In this document: positions 53,157 through 62,674 of the stretch, piece after piece
Layout of the letters: each line of letters opens with the position of its first letter
Position numbering within the stretch: position 1 is the stretch's first letter
NCBI GenBank assembly: GCA_020427005.1
Contig: JAGQOY010000016.1
Location: 1 to 63,611, forward strand
DNA: 63,611 nt
Reading direction: 5' to 3'
From: Planctomycetales bacterium
GTDB taxonomy: Bacteria > Planctomycetota > Planctomycetia > Pirellulales > Pirellulaceae
The notes under the pieces: model-generated
Database searches by the model: none
What the model was told of the DNA's origin: nothing
The model's input: only the letters and a program-made list of their open reading frames with translations
Made by a program: the position numbers and the translations under genes

Positions 53157-54140
53157 CTAAATCGTTATCCTCTCAACGATATTGCGCGTGATCTTTTTGG
53201 CTCGACGATCATACAATCGCGTGGTTCTGGGGTCAGAATGGCCAGCCAGGTTCTGTACGTCCTCGAGTGGAACTCCTTGTTCCAGAAGGTCCGTTATCGT
53301 CGTTACTCTAAAGGAATGGGGCGACAGTCTAGGTGGGAGGCCAGCTGCTTTCATCCTTCGCTTAACCATTCGACCAATGTCATCGGCAGTCATGGCTCTC
53401 TCGGACAAACTCTTGGTTCTGCGGATTGCTGTCGTAAAGAGTGGCCTGGAATCGCTGTGTCCAAGCAAGGCATCCGCTGAATGAAGGTATTCAAACAAGA
53501 GTATCTGAAGATCATGTCGAACAGGAATTTCTCGAGATTTCCCTCCCTTGTCATCGAAGTGGAGGCAGTATTGATCGCCTGCGTCATAGAGGTTCTGAGT
53601 TCGAAGCTTGGAAACGGCTCCAACTCTCGCAGCCGTATAGATCAGTACCGCGATTATCGATTTGTCCCGTAACCCTATGACGTCAGTCGTATCGATAGAT
53701 TGCAGCAGTTTTCTTGCCTGCTTTACGGTAATCTCTGGAGTTTTCCCTTCTAGAACTGAGTAACGGTCACCTCGAACAGATAGTGCTGGATTTAAAGCAA
53801 CGGCATGCCTCGTTACCATGCCATCAAAGAGATGCCGAATTGCCGCGAGTACTTGCTTCTTACTAGCAACGGATAGCTCCAGGGAATCCATGAAACGCCC
53901 AACGTCTGCAGGTGCAACTTGTGGTAAATCAAGCCCTTGCTTCTCGCACCACTCCATAAATCTATTTGCAGAACGCAGGTAAGCCCGTCGAGTATGCTTA
54001 CTCCTGATCTTTGCTTGAAAGAACTCTTCCCAGGCAAATCGTGCATTGTTGCCAGCACGAAGAACAATGTCCGGGATTGCTGAATTTTGCGCAGGGGCAA
54101 GTCCTCCAGCACTTGGAGTCGAAATCAGGCTCTTTGCCAT
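53157..54140 (-). CDS. XerC/D-like tyrosine recombinase, 327 aa
   Basis: ATG 54140 is chosen because the longer frame to 54224 overlaps the preceding gene; from here the start follows that gene's stop by 8 bases. The core-binding domain (ARFAWEEFFQAKIRSKHTRR) and catalytic residues are clear: TAARVGAVSKL (Arg), SPHSFRVTTI (His, Arg), LAGHSDPRTTRLYD (His and Tyr). At 327 residues it has Xer size and may resolve plasmid dimers or mobilise the neighbouring cassette. It is unlike the 401-residue integrase at 11349-12554. Confidence 0.9.
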   Translation of the reverse strand: MAKSLISTPSAGGLAPAQNSAIPDIVLRAGNNARFAWEEFFQAKIRSKHTRRAYLRSANRFMEWCEKQGLDLPQVAPADVGRFMDSLELSVASKKQVLAAIRHLFDGMVTRHAVALNPALSVRGDRYSVLEGKTPEITVKQARKLLQSIDTTDVIGLRDKSIIAVLIYTAARVGAVSKLRTQNLYDAGDQYCLHFDDKGGKSREIPVRHDLQILLFEYLHSADALLGHSDSRPLFTTAIRRTKSLSERAMTADDIGRMVKRRMKAAGLPPRLSPHSFRVTTITDLLEQGVPLEDVQNLAGHSDPRTTRLYDRRAKKITRNIVERITI

Positions 54141-54148
54141 ACAGGATT

Positions 54149-54451
54149 TTAAGAAGAAGGTCGCACGAAGTTCGCGATCCGATCGGCTTCCATAAAGGCA
54201 AGCTGATGCGATTGATCCCAACACTTAAGTGCAGCATTTTGATCAAAAATACCGCAGGCCCATTCAGTGTCAGGATTCCAGGTTCTTAGAACATACCTTG
54301 CTGAGTGTATTTCAACTTCATTTCGTTCGAATTCAGTTGCCCATACATCCAGCCTTTCTGGATTCCAAGGCCAGATTCCTTCAGCCTTGTTTAGAGACGG
54401 AAACATCTCGGCGATCTTCGCGATGCCAAAGTCGGAAAGCTCTGCTTTCAT
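54149..54451 (-). CDS. Hypothetical protein upstream of the recombinase, 100 aa
   Basis: ATG 54451 has TGGAGGT 11 bases upstream; the in-frame ATG 54469 is the alternative. The product is acidic and Trp-rich (IWPWNPERLDVWATEFERN, YVLRTWNPDTEWACGIFDQN). It is co-transcribed with the recombinase. No family recognised. Confidence 0.6.
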   Translation of the reverse strand: MKAELSDFGIAKIAEMFPSLNKAEGIWPWNPERLDVWATEFERNEVEIHSARYVLRTWNPDTEWACGIFDQNAALKCWDQSHQLAFMEADRIANFVRPSS

Positions 54452-54763
54452 ATTCTTGAGTACCTCCATGTGTGAATAAGGATTTAATATCCCGATCCAC
54501 TATCACGAAATCCCGTTTTGGTAAAGCATGATAAAGGATGTTATCAGTCGTTACTTTTGGACGAGTTCATCAGCTTGTACTCGCGAGGGCAACCTTTGAG
54601 TTTGTTGTTTCCCAATGTCGGAATATTTCCCTCGAAACCGCCTGCATGACGCAGGGAGCCCTGTAAAATCGGGCGATGTTTAGACTCCTCCGTCCAAACA
54701 GCTGGTTCAAGTTGCCGATATAATTAGGGAATCGTTTCGCGACCTCTGTAATTGGAGTCATCG

Positions 54764-55384
54764 ATGAGTGCCCCGGGTGAACCAGCTGAATCCGAAGAAT
54801 GCGTCCAGCTATCTCCAGCAGATGTTGATTGCCACTCTTATGAATCAATGGGAGCTAGTGGTGAAACGATTCAGCTCCTGCCTGAGATGCCTAAGAGCCA
54901 TAACAGTCTTTCAGATGTGCAAGCTGAAGGCTCGATTGAACCCAAATCCGCATCAAAAGTAGCCAGGCGTAATAGGAGAAGTGAGACAACGCCCCACTCC
55001 TCATGGACCTATTCCGTTGAGATTGAAGTCTGCATCGAACCGAGCCTGTTTCTTGCTTCCGATGCAAAGCAATTTCGGGAATGCAATCGACAATTACTTA
55101 CGGTTCTAGAATCGAATTCTTATTTGGCCAATGAGCTTGAAGAACGCTTTCCTGGGACACGAAAGTTCATAGAACCAGGTCCAAGAGGAGGCATTACCGA
55201 CAGGCCACCTCCTAGACTGACTTGGCACCATGAACCAGAACGGCCTGGAGTCCTTCAATTAATTCCAAGAGTACAACACCAGTCTAAAGGTAGCGTTCAG
55301 AAAAACTTGCATCCAAACGGAAGAGGTGGTAAGTGCAATTGGGGAGGCGGTAGGAGATTTAAGAAAGGACGAAACAAGAGATGA
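54764..55384 (+). CDS. HNH/Endo VII-type nuclease toxin, 206 aa
   Basis: ATG 54764 is preferred over the TTG four codons earlier. The first 130 residues are variable and partly acidic. The C-terminal about 70 residues form a His-rich toxin domain: RPPPRLTWHHEPERPGVLQL, IPRVQHQSKG, LHPNGRGGKCNWGGGRR. This is the WHH-type HNH nuclease pattern of polymorphic toxins (WHH, H, GG-x-W). There is no recognisable export signal or long delivery scaffold. The gene overlaps the next by 4 bases (ATGA), which encodes an acidic immunity candidate. Confidence 0.75.
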   Translation: MSAPGEPAESEECVQLSPADVDCHSYESMGASGETIQLLPEMPKSHNSLSDVQAEGSIEPKSASKVARRNRRSETTPHSSWTYSVEIEVCIEPSLFLASDAKQFRECNRQLLTVLESNSYLANELEERFPGTRKFIEPGPRGGITDRPPPRLTWHHEPERPGVLQLIPRVQHQSKGSVQKNLHPNGRGGKCNWGGGRRFKKGRNKR

Positions 55385-55710
55385 GCAGTTTGAGGTCATT
55401 TCGTAGCATACTAGAAATGGGTGATGAAATACCCGAAGGATATTGGCTTTATTTGCCAGAGAGCGGCGAATGGAATTTAAACTCTCCCTGTCTGTTACTC
55501 GAAAGCAGAGAATTGACTGACGAAGAAGCAAGCGATCCTGAATTCGACGTTCCGGAAGAGGCCAAGCGGCACCAAATGCAGGAAGTTCTCTACAGCGAAG
55601 ACGTCAAAGATATAGTGTTGAACGCACTTTCTTTTAATCCATCTTTCGAAATTAATGAGATTTACGACGCATTTATGTTTTATATAGAAAACGACGCATT
55701 CAAGTTCTAA
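55381..55710 (+). CDS. Probable immunity protein (DUF7716-like), 109 aa
   Basis: Start ATGA overlaps the toxin stop. The product is acidic, with GYWLYLPESGEWNLNSPCLL near the N-terminus and a closing INEIYDAFMFYIENDAFKF, which I recall from the DUF7716 immunity-like family. Toxin-immunity order, overlap and charge all fit. It should neutralise the basic nuclease domain directly. Confidence 0.7.
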   Translation: MSSLRSFRSILEMGDEIPEGYWLYLPESGEWNLNSPCLLLESRELTDEEASDPEFDVPEEAKRHQMQEVLYSEDVKDIVLNALSFNPSFEINEIYDAFMFYIENDAFKF

Positions 55711-55769
55711 TCCAGAGCACCTAAATCCTCAAACCTAAACATACTTTTACTCGAGCAATCCGTGCATAC

Positions 55770-56816
55770 ATGGCCACCGATTTCGACCGATTCCATCTGT
55801 TCGAAGCATACAGGAAAGAAAAGCCGGAAGGCTGGACACCGCTTCGCTGTTCTACGAAGGAGGGGTGGATTCTCGCTGCATGGACATGGCGAAAGTGTAG
55901 AGCCCATTGCAAAGTCGGTCTCTTTCTGTGCGAAGATCATCAAATGTACGTAAAGGGCTCAGCCATTACCTGGGCACTGAAATGCATTCTGACTCAGGCG
56001 TATTACCAGACCGGAACGATGGAGATTCGATTTGTTGGCAGAAGAGGCGACAATGCCACTTTAGAATCTGGTTTTGAGCCAAGAATTCCACGCAAGATAA
56101 GAATTGCAGCCTTGCGGTTGGGAGTCAGATTCAGAGACAGCAAGAGAATCCACAACGATGAAGGCCGCGAACTCTATCTCCGACTTGCAGGTTTGCCTAA
56201 GGCAATCTCTGAAAAGATCATAGAGCTAGGCATAGATCCAATTTGGCCAGCTGTCTTGGTTCAACGTCGCATATGGTCAGAGTCTCAACTCGATTTCTTG
56301 ATCAAGAACCTATCCAATGTGTCGATTCTTTTCTCTGGCGAGTTGTCGACGACCAACCGACTGGAATATCGAACCGCTATCATCCCCTTTCGCATTGCTC
56401 TAGTAAGCGAACGCGTTATTTCGATCATCGAGCGACTTTCCGGTGCACCCGGATGTAAAATATCCTCAGAATGGACCGACGACGGTGTGCTGTTACTCGC
56501 AAGTAACCTGCAGGTTGATGTTGTATGTATCGGTTGCCAGAGCTTTCGTATGACGCCAGGCAGAAACTATCGCATTCTAGTAACTACCGACACATCCACT
56601 GGCTACAGATTTAGGGAGAGCCAGTTGGAATGTCTTGAGTCGATAGACTTTGTTTGTGTCACACGAGATTACAGGTACCCGCCACTACCGAGTCAACTAA
56701 GTGGCTCACCGGTTTTGCAAATCCCTGATGCAGTCGACGATCTTGACCGTGACGTTGCGTTACGATTACAGCAAGCGAGAACCGCTATAGCTGAAGTTGG
56801 AGAACAGCAGCAATGA
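55770..56816 (+). CDS. Unrecognised protein A of the DEAH-helicase operon, 348 aa
   Basis: ATG 55770 has no good ribosome site, so the start is uncertain. Residues 22-70 are Trp, Cys and His-rich (GWTPLRCSTKEGWILAAWTW, AHCKVGLFLCEDHQMY), possibly a zinc-binding segment. The rest is mixed alpha/beta, with KIRIAALRLGVRFRDSKRI and FRIALVSERVISIIERL. It does not match a family I know. It overlaps gene B by 4 bases, opening a four-gene operon ending in a DEAH helicase. Confidence 0.65.
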   Translation: MATDFDRFHLFEAYRKEKPEGWTPLRCSTKEGWILAAWTWRKCRAHCKVGLFLCEDHQMYVKGSAITWALKCILTQAYYQTGTMEIRFVGRRGDNATLESGFEPRIPRKIRIAALRLGVRFRDSKRIHNDEGRELYLRLAGLPKAISEKIIELGIDPIWPAVLVQRRIWSESQLDFLIKNLSNVSILFSGELSTTNRLEYRTAIIPFRIALVSERVISIIERLSGAPGCKISSEWTDDGVLLLASNLQVDVVCIGCQSFRMTPGRNYRILVTTDTSTGYRFRESQLECLESIDFVCVTRDYRYPPLPSQLSGSPVLQIPDAVDDLDRDVALRLQQARTAIAEVGEQQQ

Positions 56817-57337
56817 TTCTTCTATCTTTGACCCTAGTAGACATCCCGATAGACGTCTGGAAGAAGTATCCTGACAACAGACCATTCAATGTGCTAAAGC
56901 AGGACTTGGATGGCTCAATGCGAAGAATCAGAAAGAACGTCAATACTTGGATGGAGGCGACTAGGTACAGGAAGATTGCAGACCACATGGAGTCGTCCGC
57001 ATTAGAATTAGCTCTTTCCGGAGGAACCGAGCTAAAAAGCGGTGACTTCTCTCAAACAGTACGCATTTTAACCTTGCGTGACCTTGGTCATGTGCGACAA
57101 GAAGAACGCGAGGGAGCGATTTGTATTCGACTACTTGAGACGCACAAGGCAATTCGCAAACGCCATTCTTTTATCAGTCCCCTTTATAGAGGTCGGTTTG
57201 TCGACTCCGTCTCAGCGACATGGAAGGAAAGTTGTGTCCGAAGCAAAGATCTGGATGCCGCAGTGGAAAGACTCTCCAAGTTTTTGCTTGAGCAGAATGG
57301 AAAGAGCTTTCTGATTTACATTGTTTCTGAGGCCTAG
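56813..57337 (+). CDS. Unrecognised protein B of the DEAH-helicase operon, 174 aa
   Basis: ATG overlaps the stop of gene A (ATGA). N-terminal LVDIPIDVWKKYPDN, a helical middle rich in Arg and Glu, and a C-terminal LSKFLLEQNGKSFLIYIVSE. No catalytic motif is evident. The tight coupling to A implies a complex or shared function. Confidence 0.65.
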   Translation: MILLSLTLVDIPIDVWKKYPDNRPFNVLKQDLDGSMRRIRKNVNTWMEATRYRKIADHMESSALELALSGGTELKSGDFSQTVRILTLRDLGHVRQEEREGAICIRLLETHKAIRKRHSFISPLYRGRFVDSVSATWKESCVRSKDLDAAVERLSKFLLEQNGKSFLIYIVSEA

Positions 57338-57346
57338 GGGACGACT

Positions 57347-58015
57347 ATGGCGCCTGACAAATGCGATTTTGAAAACGATTTGATCCGAGTGAGTGAAGAG
57401 CTCATAAAGATCGTGCGCGAAACTGCCAAGGATAGATTCAGGAATTCGATCGCAGTCGGCACTTTTCGGCACACAGCTATTGCAAAGGTGATGCATCAAA
57501 TTGCTTACGAGGGTATCGGGGATAAGCCAGAGTACTCCTTTCTAATGAGAGATGGGTCCGTATCTGCAAACTTTCCAAACGGCAAGCTGTATTCTGAACC
57601 GCTAACAATGCCTAGAACTGTTCCGAAGCTAAGTCTGGGGTTAATCAGTTTTCGGCATCCAGAGATGGACTACTTGGTTGACCAGTATGTAATAACCAAC
57701 TTCTCCATCCCAAAGAATGCAAGCATGGCCGATACAGAAGCGTATGCCTTTGAAGCAACCATGAATTTGCTTACCGATCCGCTCCTGAAGAGAGGGGCTG
57801 TAATTCGAGTCTATCACACAGGATTGGAGCCCGTAGTTATCGGGTTGTATCGAGCAGTCGCAACTCATTTACTCAACCGTCTATCTGATGGTCTAAGAAG
57901 AAGGTTTGTCGTTATTCCATGTCTTTTTGTGGGTAAAAGAGACTTGCCTCCGTGGACTCCAAAAAGTCCTGGAGCATTGCCAGAATCCTACTACGAACTA
58001 ACTCCTTGGTTTTGA
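57347..58015 (+). CDS. Unrecognised protein C of the DEAH-helicase operon, 222 aa
   Basis: ATG 57347, 9 bases after gene B. An N-terminal helix (DFENDLIRVSEELIKIVRET) is followed by alpha/beta sequence (GLISFRHPEMDYLVDQYVI, GAVIRVYHTGLEPVVIGLYR, FVVIPCLFVGKRDLPPW). The alternation of hydrophobic strands and helices suggests a Rossmann-like or other sandwich fold. No known family recognised. It ends 19 bases before the helicase gene. Confidence 0.65.
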   Translation: MAPDKCDFENDLIRVSEELIKIVRETAKDRFRNSIAVGTFRHTAIAKVMHQIAYEGIGDKPEYSFLMRDGSVSANFPNGKLYSEPLTMPRTVPKLSLGLISFRHPEMDYLVDQYVITNFSIPKNASMADTEAYAFEATMNLLTDPLLKRGAVIRVYHTGLEPVVIGLYRAVATHLLNRLSDGLRRRFVVIPCLFVGKRDLPPWTPKSPGALPESYYELTPWF

Positions 58016-58034
58016 GCTGTTACGGTGAAGTGGA

Positions 58035-61000
58035 ATGAAGACTATTGGTTACTGCAAGGATTGTGGAAATGAATTTGCCTTGTCGGAATCGGCGAGAAGG
58101 ATCGAAGTCGCGCGTGGATTATCAGAGCCAGAACGCTGTCCCGCGTGTCGGAAGCGTCGTAGTCTTGAAATCAGAAAAAAAGGCGCAATCTTCGATGAAC
58201 CTCCAAAAGAATATGATGACGACAAACGGTGCTGGGGAAAGCTTGGGCTCGCCTACATAAGACGGAAACCAACAGAAAGAAGCAACATCGTAGACCTCTC
58301 TGTTCCAGTGGATGCACCAATGCAGTGGAGAGAAAATCCAACGTCTGTTTTGCCAATATATCGAAAAGTGGCGAAGAGGTTCGCGAAGATTGCGCCTGCT
58401 GCCGAGTCCCTCGTTAGAAACTTAGAGGACCCGAACGGAACACGTTTCTCGGTCCTAGTTGGCCCGACTGGAACAGGGAAATCGACTTGGGTACCGTATA
58501 GAATTCTAAAATCGCAAATTGGCGAGTACGGGCGTATTTGCGTTACGCAACCAAGATTGGTAACACTAAAACGCTCTAAACGGAAGATGAAGAGTGGCTC
58601 AATCAACGATGGAACGATCCCAGGATACATTGCGAGAGAGTTACTTCGTACTGATGGCGTGGGACCTGGCCACGAAGTTGGTTATCAGTATAGCGGTGAG
58701 TATGAGCAACAGGATCGATATACCAAGTTGCTGTACGTAAGCGATGGTACCCTAGTTAATTGGCTAAGAGATGGGAGCATTGGCCAGTTTGATGTGGTCT
58801 TCATTGATGAGGCCCATGAATTGAGCTCGAATATGGAGCTTATTTTCGCCTTGCTAAAGTATCAAATAGATCTCTATCCACGACTTCGCGTTGTAATCGC
58901 AAGCGCTACAGCTGATGTGGATCGGTTCATTGAGTACTTTGGCAATGGCGACAAGAAAAAAGTACTTGTAGCCGCACCCGAGCCTTGTGACCAACAGACG
59001 TTGTACGAAGTTTTCGATGTGCCTGTTGTTGAATGGGCTGAGTGTCTTCCTGACTTCAAAGACTTGGACGACATTGTTGATCCAGCCAAATTGATTCGGC
59101 GGCTACCGGATGCTGTTTCTTGTATCGTAGAAGCGATTCAAAACAGCAGCGGAATTTCACGGCTTGGTGAACCAGACGGAGATGTACTCGTTTTTGTTCC
59201 CACACAAAGATCTGCTGAGAGTATCAAAGCAGCGTTACTCAAGATGCGATCTCGATGGGCATCTGATTTTGAAGTAATTCTAAGCCACGCAAAGGTAGAC
59301 AGAGAAGAGCTTGAGCGATTTCGTGAGTCTGAAATCCGGGCCTCGCGTGCGGCAAAAAGAAATGAAGCAACTTCGCCTCAACGAGTAATTGTTGCAACTA
59401 ATTATGCTGAAACGTCTGTAACATTTGCGAACATCCACTATGTCATCGATAGCGGATTGATCATGTCGCCAGTGTGGAATCCCAAACTATGTAGCACGAA
59501 TTATACTGTCGAATGGCATAGTAAAGCAGGTTGCAAACAGCGAAGAGGACGAGTGGGCAGAACACAATCAGGCGAGTATTTTGCTTTGTATTCTGAGCAA
59601 GCTTATAAAGATCTGTTTAAGGCGCAAACACCCGCCGAGCTTACTCGTCGTCCTCTTGATCGTTTCATTCTGTCTGCGAAAGCTTCGGGAATCTCGAACC
59701 TAGAATCTTTCAGATGGCTTAGCTACTCTAGCAACAACTCTGAAATAGAGCGCTCAATTGAATCATTGCGAAAACGCGGGGCCATTGACGATGATGGAGA
59801 TATTACTCACCGCGGAGTAGAGCTTGGCGGAATCGGAACGATAACTGTCGAGCTTGCGGAATGCCTTGCCATGGCAGATCGATTTGGATGCGCATTTGAA
59901 GTGGCAACTTTTCTCGCCATTGTTAAGTACGGCGGAATTGAGTTCAAAGGTTCTAGACGTGGAACTGAGCATTTCCTTAGTTGCAGATCAGCTTGCAAAG
60001 ATGATTTGGAGTTCTACTTGCGAATTTACGATATCGGGTGGAAAAATAACGGGCGCAAAAACGAAGCAAGTAATCGAAAGAAATGGGAGATCAATAACGA
60101 GCTTAAAGCAGGGATTCTGGAAACAACAAGAACCCTTCGCGAAGACTACTTGAAGACATTAGGTAGAAAAGACGAGAAGCGCGGTGAACGAGAGTTAGAT
60201 TTGTTTCGATTAGACCGAGTTCGCGTGATATTCGCGAAATGTCTTCAACAGTGGATGTACAAATCTTCGCCTGAAGAAATTAATCAGTATTATCCCAAAT
60301 CAAAAGAGTGTCCTTGCCAATCAGCAGTTCTTATTGACCAAAACTCTGTTTGCGTGTCCAAGCCGAATATCAAATCATTCGTTTGCTTTGACCGTACGGA
60401 ATCAAGAAACGGAAGTGTATTCGCAAGGCATATTGTAGCAACCAAACATAGCTGGCAAAGGCAAAGCGAAGACAATAGCGCGATTGGGTTGTCGATCTTG
60501 GTGAACGGACTTTTGAGCAAACCGAGGAAATCGAGAAGTGCTGTGATTGCATGTCCGACCGAAGATTACATGCAAACCTGCAAGGTTGGCGATGTATTAG
60601 AAGATCTTTGTGTAGTTAGAATTCTTCGTGAAGATCACGGGTCAATATATAGGGCATTTGCAGAACACAAGAAGTCAGGGCTGATTATTGAAATTGTAGG
60701 GAAAGGTCGCTGTCAATTGCAGCCAGGTGATATTGTACGTGCGAAGGTCAATGGAATAGATAAGGACATCAAACAAATCGTTGCCAGTCAGCTGGATTTA
60801 TTGCCTGCAACTTCATCGTCTTCGGACATCGCTGTAAGGACCTTGGTTGGTTTGCATTATTTGTCGGCAGATCCCGCGCAACGCGCCCTGATAGAAAAGG
60901 AACTCGAAGGCTTCCTAAGCCAATTACGGATTCTTGTCAAAGAAGAAACGGTTTTTGGCGATTGGGCGAGTGAACCTCTGAGGGCGATCGAAAAGCGCTT

Positions 61001-61394
61001 TATGGAGAAGGCACAAGCCGAGCTATTAGCAAAGCAAAAGCTCGAATACGACTATAAGCTTCTTTTAGAGAAATGTTCCGAATTGCTTGAGCCTGGACTC
61101 ACGGAAGAGGTTGTTTCGCAAAAGATGGGGCTTCTCATTGAAAATTTTGATGGTGTCGCGCTGAAGTATTTGATTAGAAATGCTCCCGATGAGTATACGG
61201 TTATCGGAGCTAGGCTATTCGGTCTTTGGCACAAAAAGCAGACAGCAAAAGATGCCAAAGACAAGACGGAAGTTAAAACTTTAGAGTGCACTTCTAGTCC
61301 TCCTGAATCTGCAGCTCACGTTGAGCCAGCTCCAAGACCATTAACCGCGCGTGATAGAGCCCTAAAATGGCTCGAGGAAAAGAGAAAGAAGTAG
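58035..61394 (+). CDS. Zinc-ribbon DEAH helicase, 1119 aa
   Basis: A zinc ribbon comes first: Cys7, Cys10, Cys35 and Cys38 (CKDC, CPAC). The DEAH/HrpA-type core has Walker A GPTGTGKST near 142, FIDEAHEL near 256, IASATADVDRF near 290, TNYAETSVTF near 458 and QRRGRVGRT near 501. An HA2-like helical domain follows (about 560-700), then a long region ending in a charged coiled coil. HrpA-type enzymes unwind or remodel RNA. The C-terminal 350 residues include a beta-rich nucleic-acid-binding-like stretch (GDVLEDLCVVRILREDHGSI). It is the last gene of the four-gene operon. Confidence 0.82.
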   Translation: MKTIGYCKDCGNEFALSESARRIEVARGLSEPERCPACRKRRSLEIRKKGAIFDEPPKEYDDDKRCWGKLGLAYIRRKPTERSNIVDLSVPVDAPMQWRENPTSVLPIYRKVAKRFAKIAPAAESLVRNLEDPNGTRFSVLVGPTGTGKSTWVPYRILKSQIGEYGRICVTQPRLVTLKRSKRKMKSGSINDGTIPGYIARELLRTDGVGPGHEVGYQYSGEYEQQDRYTKLLYVSDGTLVNWLRDGSIGQFDVVFIDEAHELSSNMELIFALLKYQIDLYPRLRVVIASATADVDRFIEYFGNGDKKKVLVAAPEPCDQQTLYEVFDVPVVEWAECLPDFKDLDDIVDPAKLIRRLPDAVSCIVEAIQNSSGISRLGEPDGDVLVFVPTQRSAESIKAALLKMRSRWASDFEVILSHAKVDREELERFRESEIRASRAAKRNEATSPQRVIVATNYAETSVTFANIHYVIDSGLIMSPVWNPKLCSTNYTVEWHSKAGCKQRRGRVGRTQSGEYFALYSEQAYKDLFKAQTPAELTRRPLDRFILSAKASGISNLESFRWLSYSSNNSEIERSIESLRKRGAIDDDGDITHRGVELGGIGTITVELAECLAMADRFGCAFEVATFLAIVKYGGIEFKGSRRGTEHFLSCRSACKDDLEFYLRIYDIGWKNNGRKNEASNRKKWEINNELKAGILETTRTLREDYLKTLGRKDEKRGERELDLFRLDRVRVIFAKCLQQWMYKSSPEEINQYYPKSKECPCQSAVLIDQNSVCVSKPNIKSFVCFDRTESRNGSVFARHIVATKHSWQRQSEDNSAIGLSILVNGLLSKPRKSRSAVIACPTEDYMQTCKVGDVLEDLCVVRILREDHGSIYRAFAEHKKSGLIIEIVGKGRCQLQPGDIVRAKVNGIDKDIKQIVASQLDLLPATSSSSDIAVRTLVGLHYLSADPAQRALIEKELEGFLSQLRILVKEETVFGDWASEPLRAIEKRFMEKAQAELLAKQKLEYDYKLLLEKCSELLEPGLTEEVVSQKMGLLIENFDGVALKYLIRNAPDEYTVIGARLFGLWHKKQTAKDAKDKTEVKTLECTSSPPESAAHVEPAPRPLTARDRALKWLEEKRKK

Positions 61395-61589
61395 AACACA
61401 AAGATCGAGCCCCAGGTGAATTGTAGTAGCCAGTACTTGATGTGACATTTTTTGTATCGATTCTTCCACTTATGCGTTGGCAAAAAAACTGTGAACAGCT
61501 CCTTACACCGGTTTTGTTTGGGATTTGCAACGGTATCTATGAATCGTACAATTGAAGAGGGCCAAGCGTTTCCGCTTGGCCTTCTAAGG

Positions 61590-62090
61590 TTAATAATCAA
61601 GACATCCAAACTTTGGCAGTAAGGCAATGTCTCTTGCAAGTTTTACCTCCGTGTGCATGCCTGCAAGAAAAGTTGAGATAAGCACGTATACCCGAGGTTC
61701 CACAATTACCCTGGATTCAAACTTCATTGTTTTCTCCAGGTATCGCGAATTCAGGTCGTAACTCGTCACGCTCTTGATCTCCGTTTCCCCGCATGCATGT
61801 GCGAGAATGAAGTCCGCGAGCTGATCAAACGATCCGATTGAGGCAAGTACTCCCCAGCTAATAAGAACCGTACCAAGCTGTAATGCTCGATGCACGCCCT
61901 TAGATACTAGGTGGTCATCAATCCACTGATCACCATTCCTGATGCCAAGTCCAACCGCATCCGACGAGAGCAAAATCCGATCAATTTTGCCTCCAAAGAC
62001 CTCTGGGCCAATCAGTGGCGGTGGGTACTTCATCATCCAATCACGCTTTATTGCACGACCATCAACCTGAGCTATTCGTGTTTGCTCCAT
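61590..62090 (-). CDS. Hypothetical protein, 166 aa
   Basis: ATG 62090 with a strong GGAGGA 2-7 bases upstream. Mixed alpha/beta with AIKRDWMMKYPPPLIGPEVF and a hydrophobic region (LQLGTVLISWGVLASIG); no signal peptide or known motif. The 195 bases between it and the convergent helicase gene show no feature. Family unknown. Confidence 0.6.
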   Translation of the reverse strand: MEQTRIAQVDGRAIKRDWMMKYPPPLIGPEVFGGKIDRILLSSDAVGLGIRNGDQWIDDHLVSKGVHRALQLGTVLISWGVLASIGSFDQLADFILAHACGETEIKSVTSYDLNSRYLEKTMKFESRVIVEPRVYVLISTFLAGMHTEVKLARDIALLPKFGCLDY

Positions 62091-62392
62091 ATTCCTCCGT
62101 ATTCATTGTTTTGTTATTAGTTTCGATAGCGTCACCACTATCCCGTTGCGTGCCGTTTTTTACTGCCTAGCACTTGCAGGGCTACCTTTGTTTTTCACTT
62201 CTCGGTTGCCAGTAGAAGAGTATTTCTGGTTGACGTAACACAATTTATGATTTGCCTTTGAACAAATCAAAGAGCTTTTGATCGATTAGGAAATGGCAAC
62301 AAAAGTCCGCTAAAACCCGCATAGAACCACACTCAGCAGCTAGCTGTCATGTGTCGCGGTCTAAGCGAAATCCTTCCAAGGGTCGATTCTGC
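62091..62392. other. Intergenic region without a recognised gene
   Basis: About 300 bases between two minus-strand genes. AT-rich stretches (62100-62230) could carry the promoter of the 166-residue gene; no hairpin of note or coding frame was found. Confidence 0.4.
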
Positions 62393-62674
62393 TCATTCCG
62401 TCGACTCGCTTGATGGATCTTGCGGGCCAAATAGACTTTCCGCTACGGCTTCTAGCGTATCCCAACTAACACCGAAGTTTGCGTCATGGTTTCGACTGAC
62501 CGACTGTAGAACTGCCCATGCTTCGACGTCCGATAGATCGGGCCTTACATACTGAACATCTTCGATGCACCAAACGATGGCAATTTCTCGTCGTATTGCG
62601 AGTAGCTCATGAACATTGACACTTGTCAATGAAGGTAAGTTGCAAATTGAATTTTCTCTCTGTTTATTGGACAT
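62393..62674 (-). CDS. Small planctomycete-type protein, 93 aa
   Basis: ATG 62674 with GGGAG about 9 bases upstream. The sequence HELLAIRREIAIVWCIEDVQ, VRPDLSDVEAWAVLQSVSRN and VSWDTLEAVAESLFGP matches a small helical protein I recall as frequent in planctomycete genomes and plasmids, function unknown. It belongs to the minus-strand set of small genes near the ArdC-like gene. Confidence 0.75.
   Translation of the reverse strand: MSNKQRENSICNLPSLTSVNVHELLAIRREIAIVWCIEDVQYVRPDLSDVEAWAVLQSVSRNHDANFGVSWDTLEAVAESLFGPQDPSSESTE

Noticed and set aside
54719..54724. TATAAT box as promoter of the toxin gene
   Set aside because: No acceptable -35 hexamer at 16-18 bases upstream, so it is not called.
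58035..61394. Hachiman, Zorya or housekeeping HrpA
   Set aside because: No HamA-like nuclease or ZorA/ZorB-like genes are adjacent. The zinc ribbon, long C-terminus and plasmid operon are unlike chromosomal HrpA.
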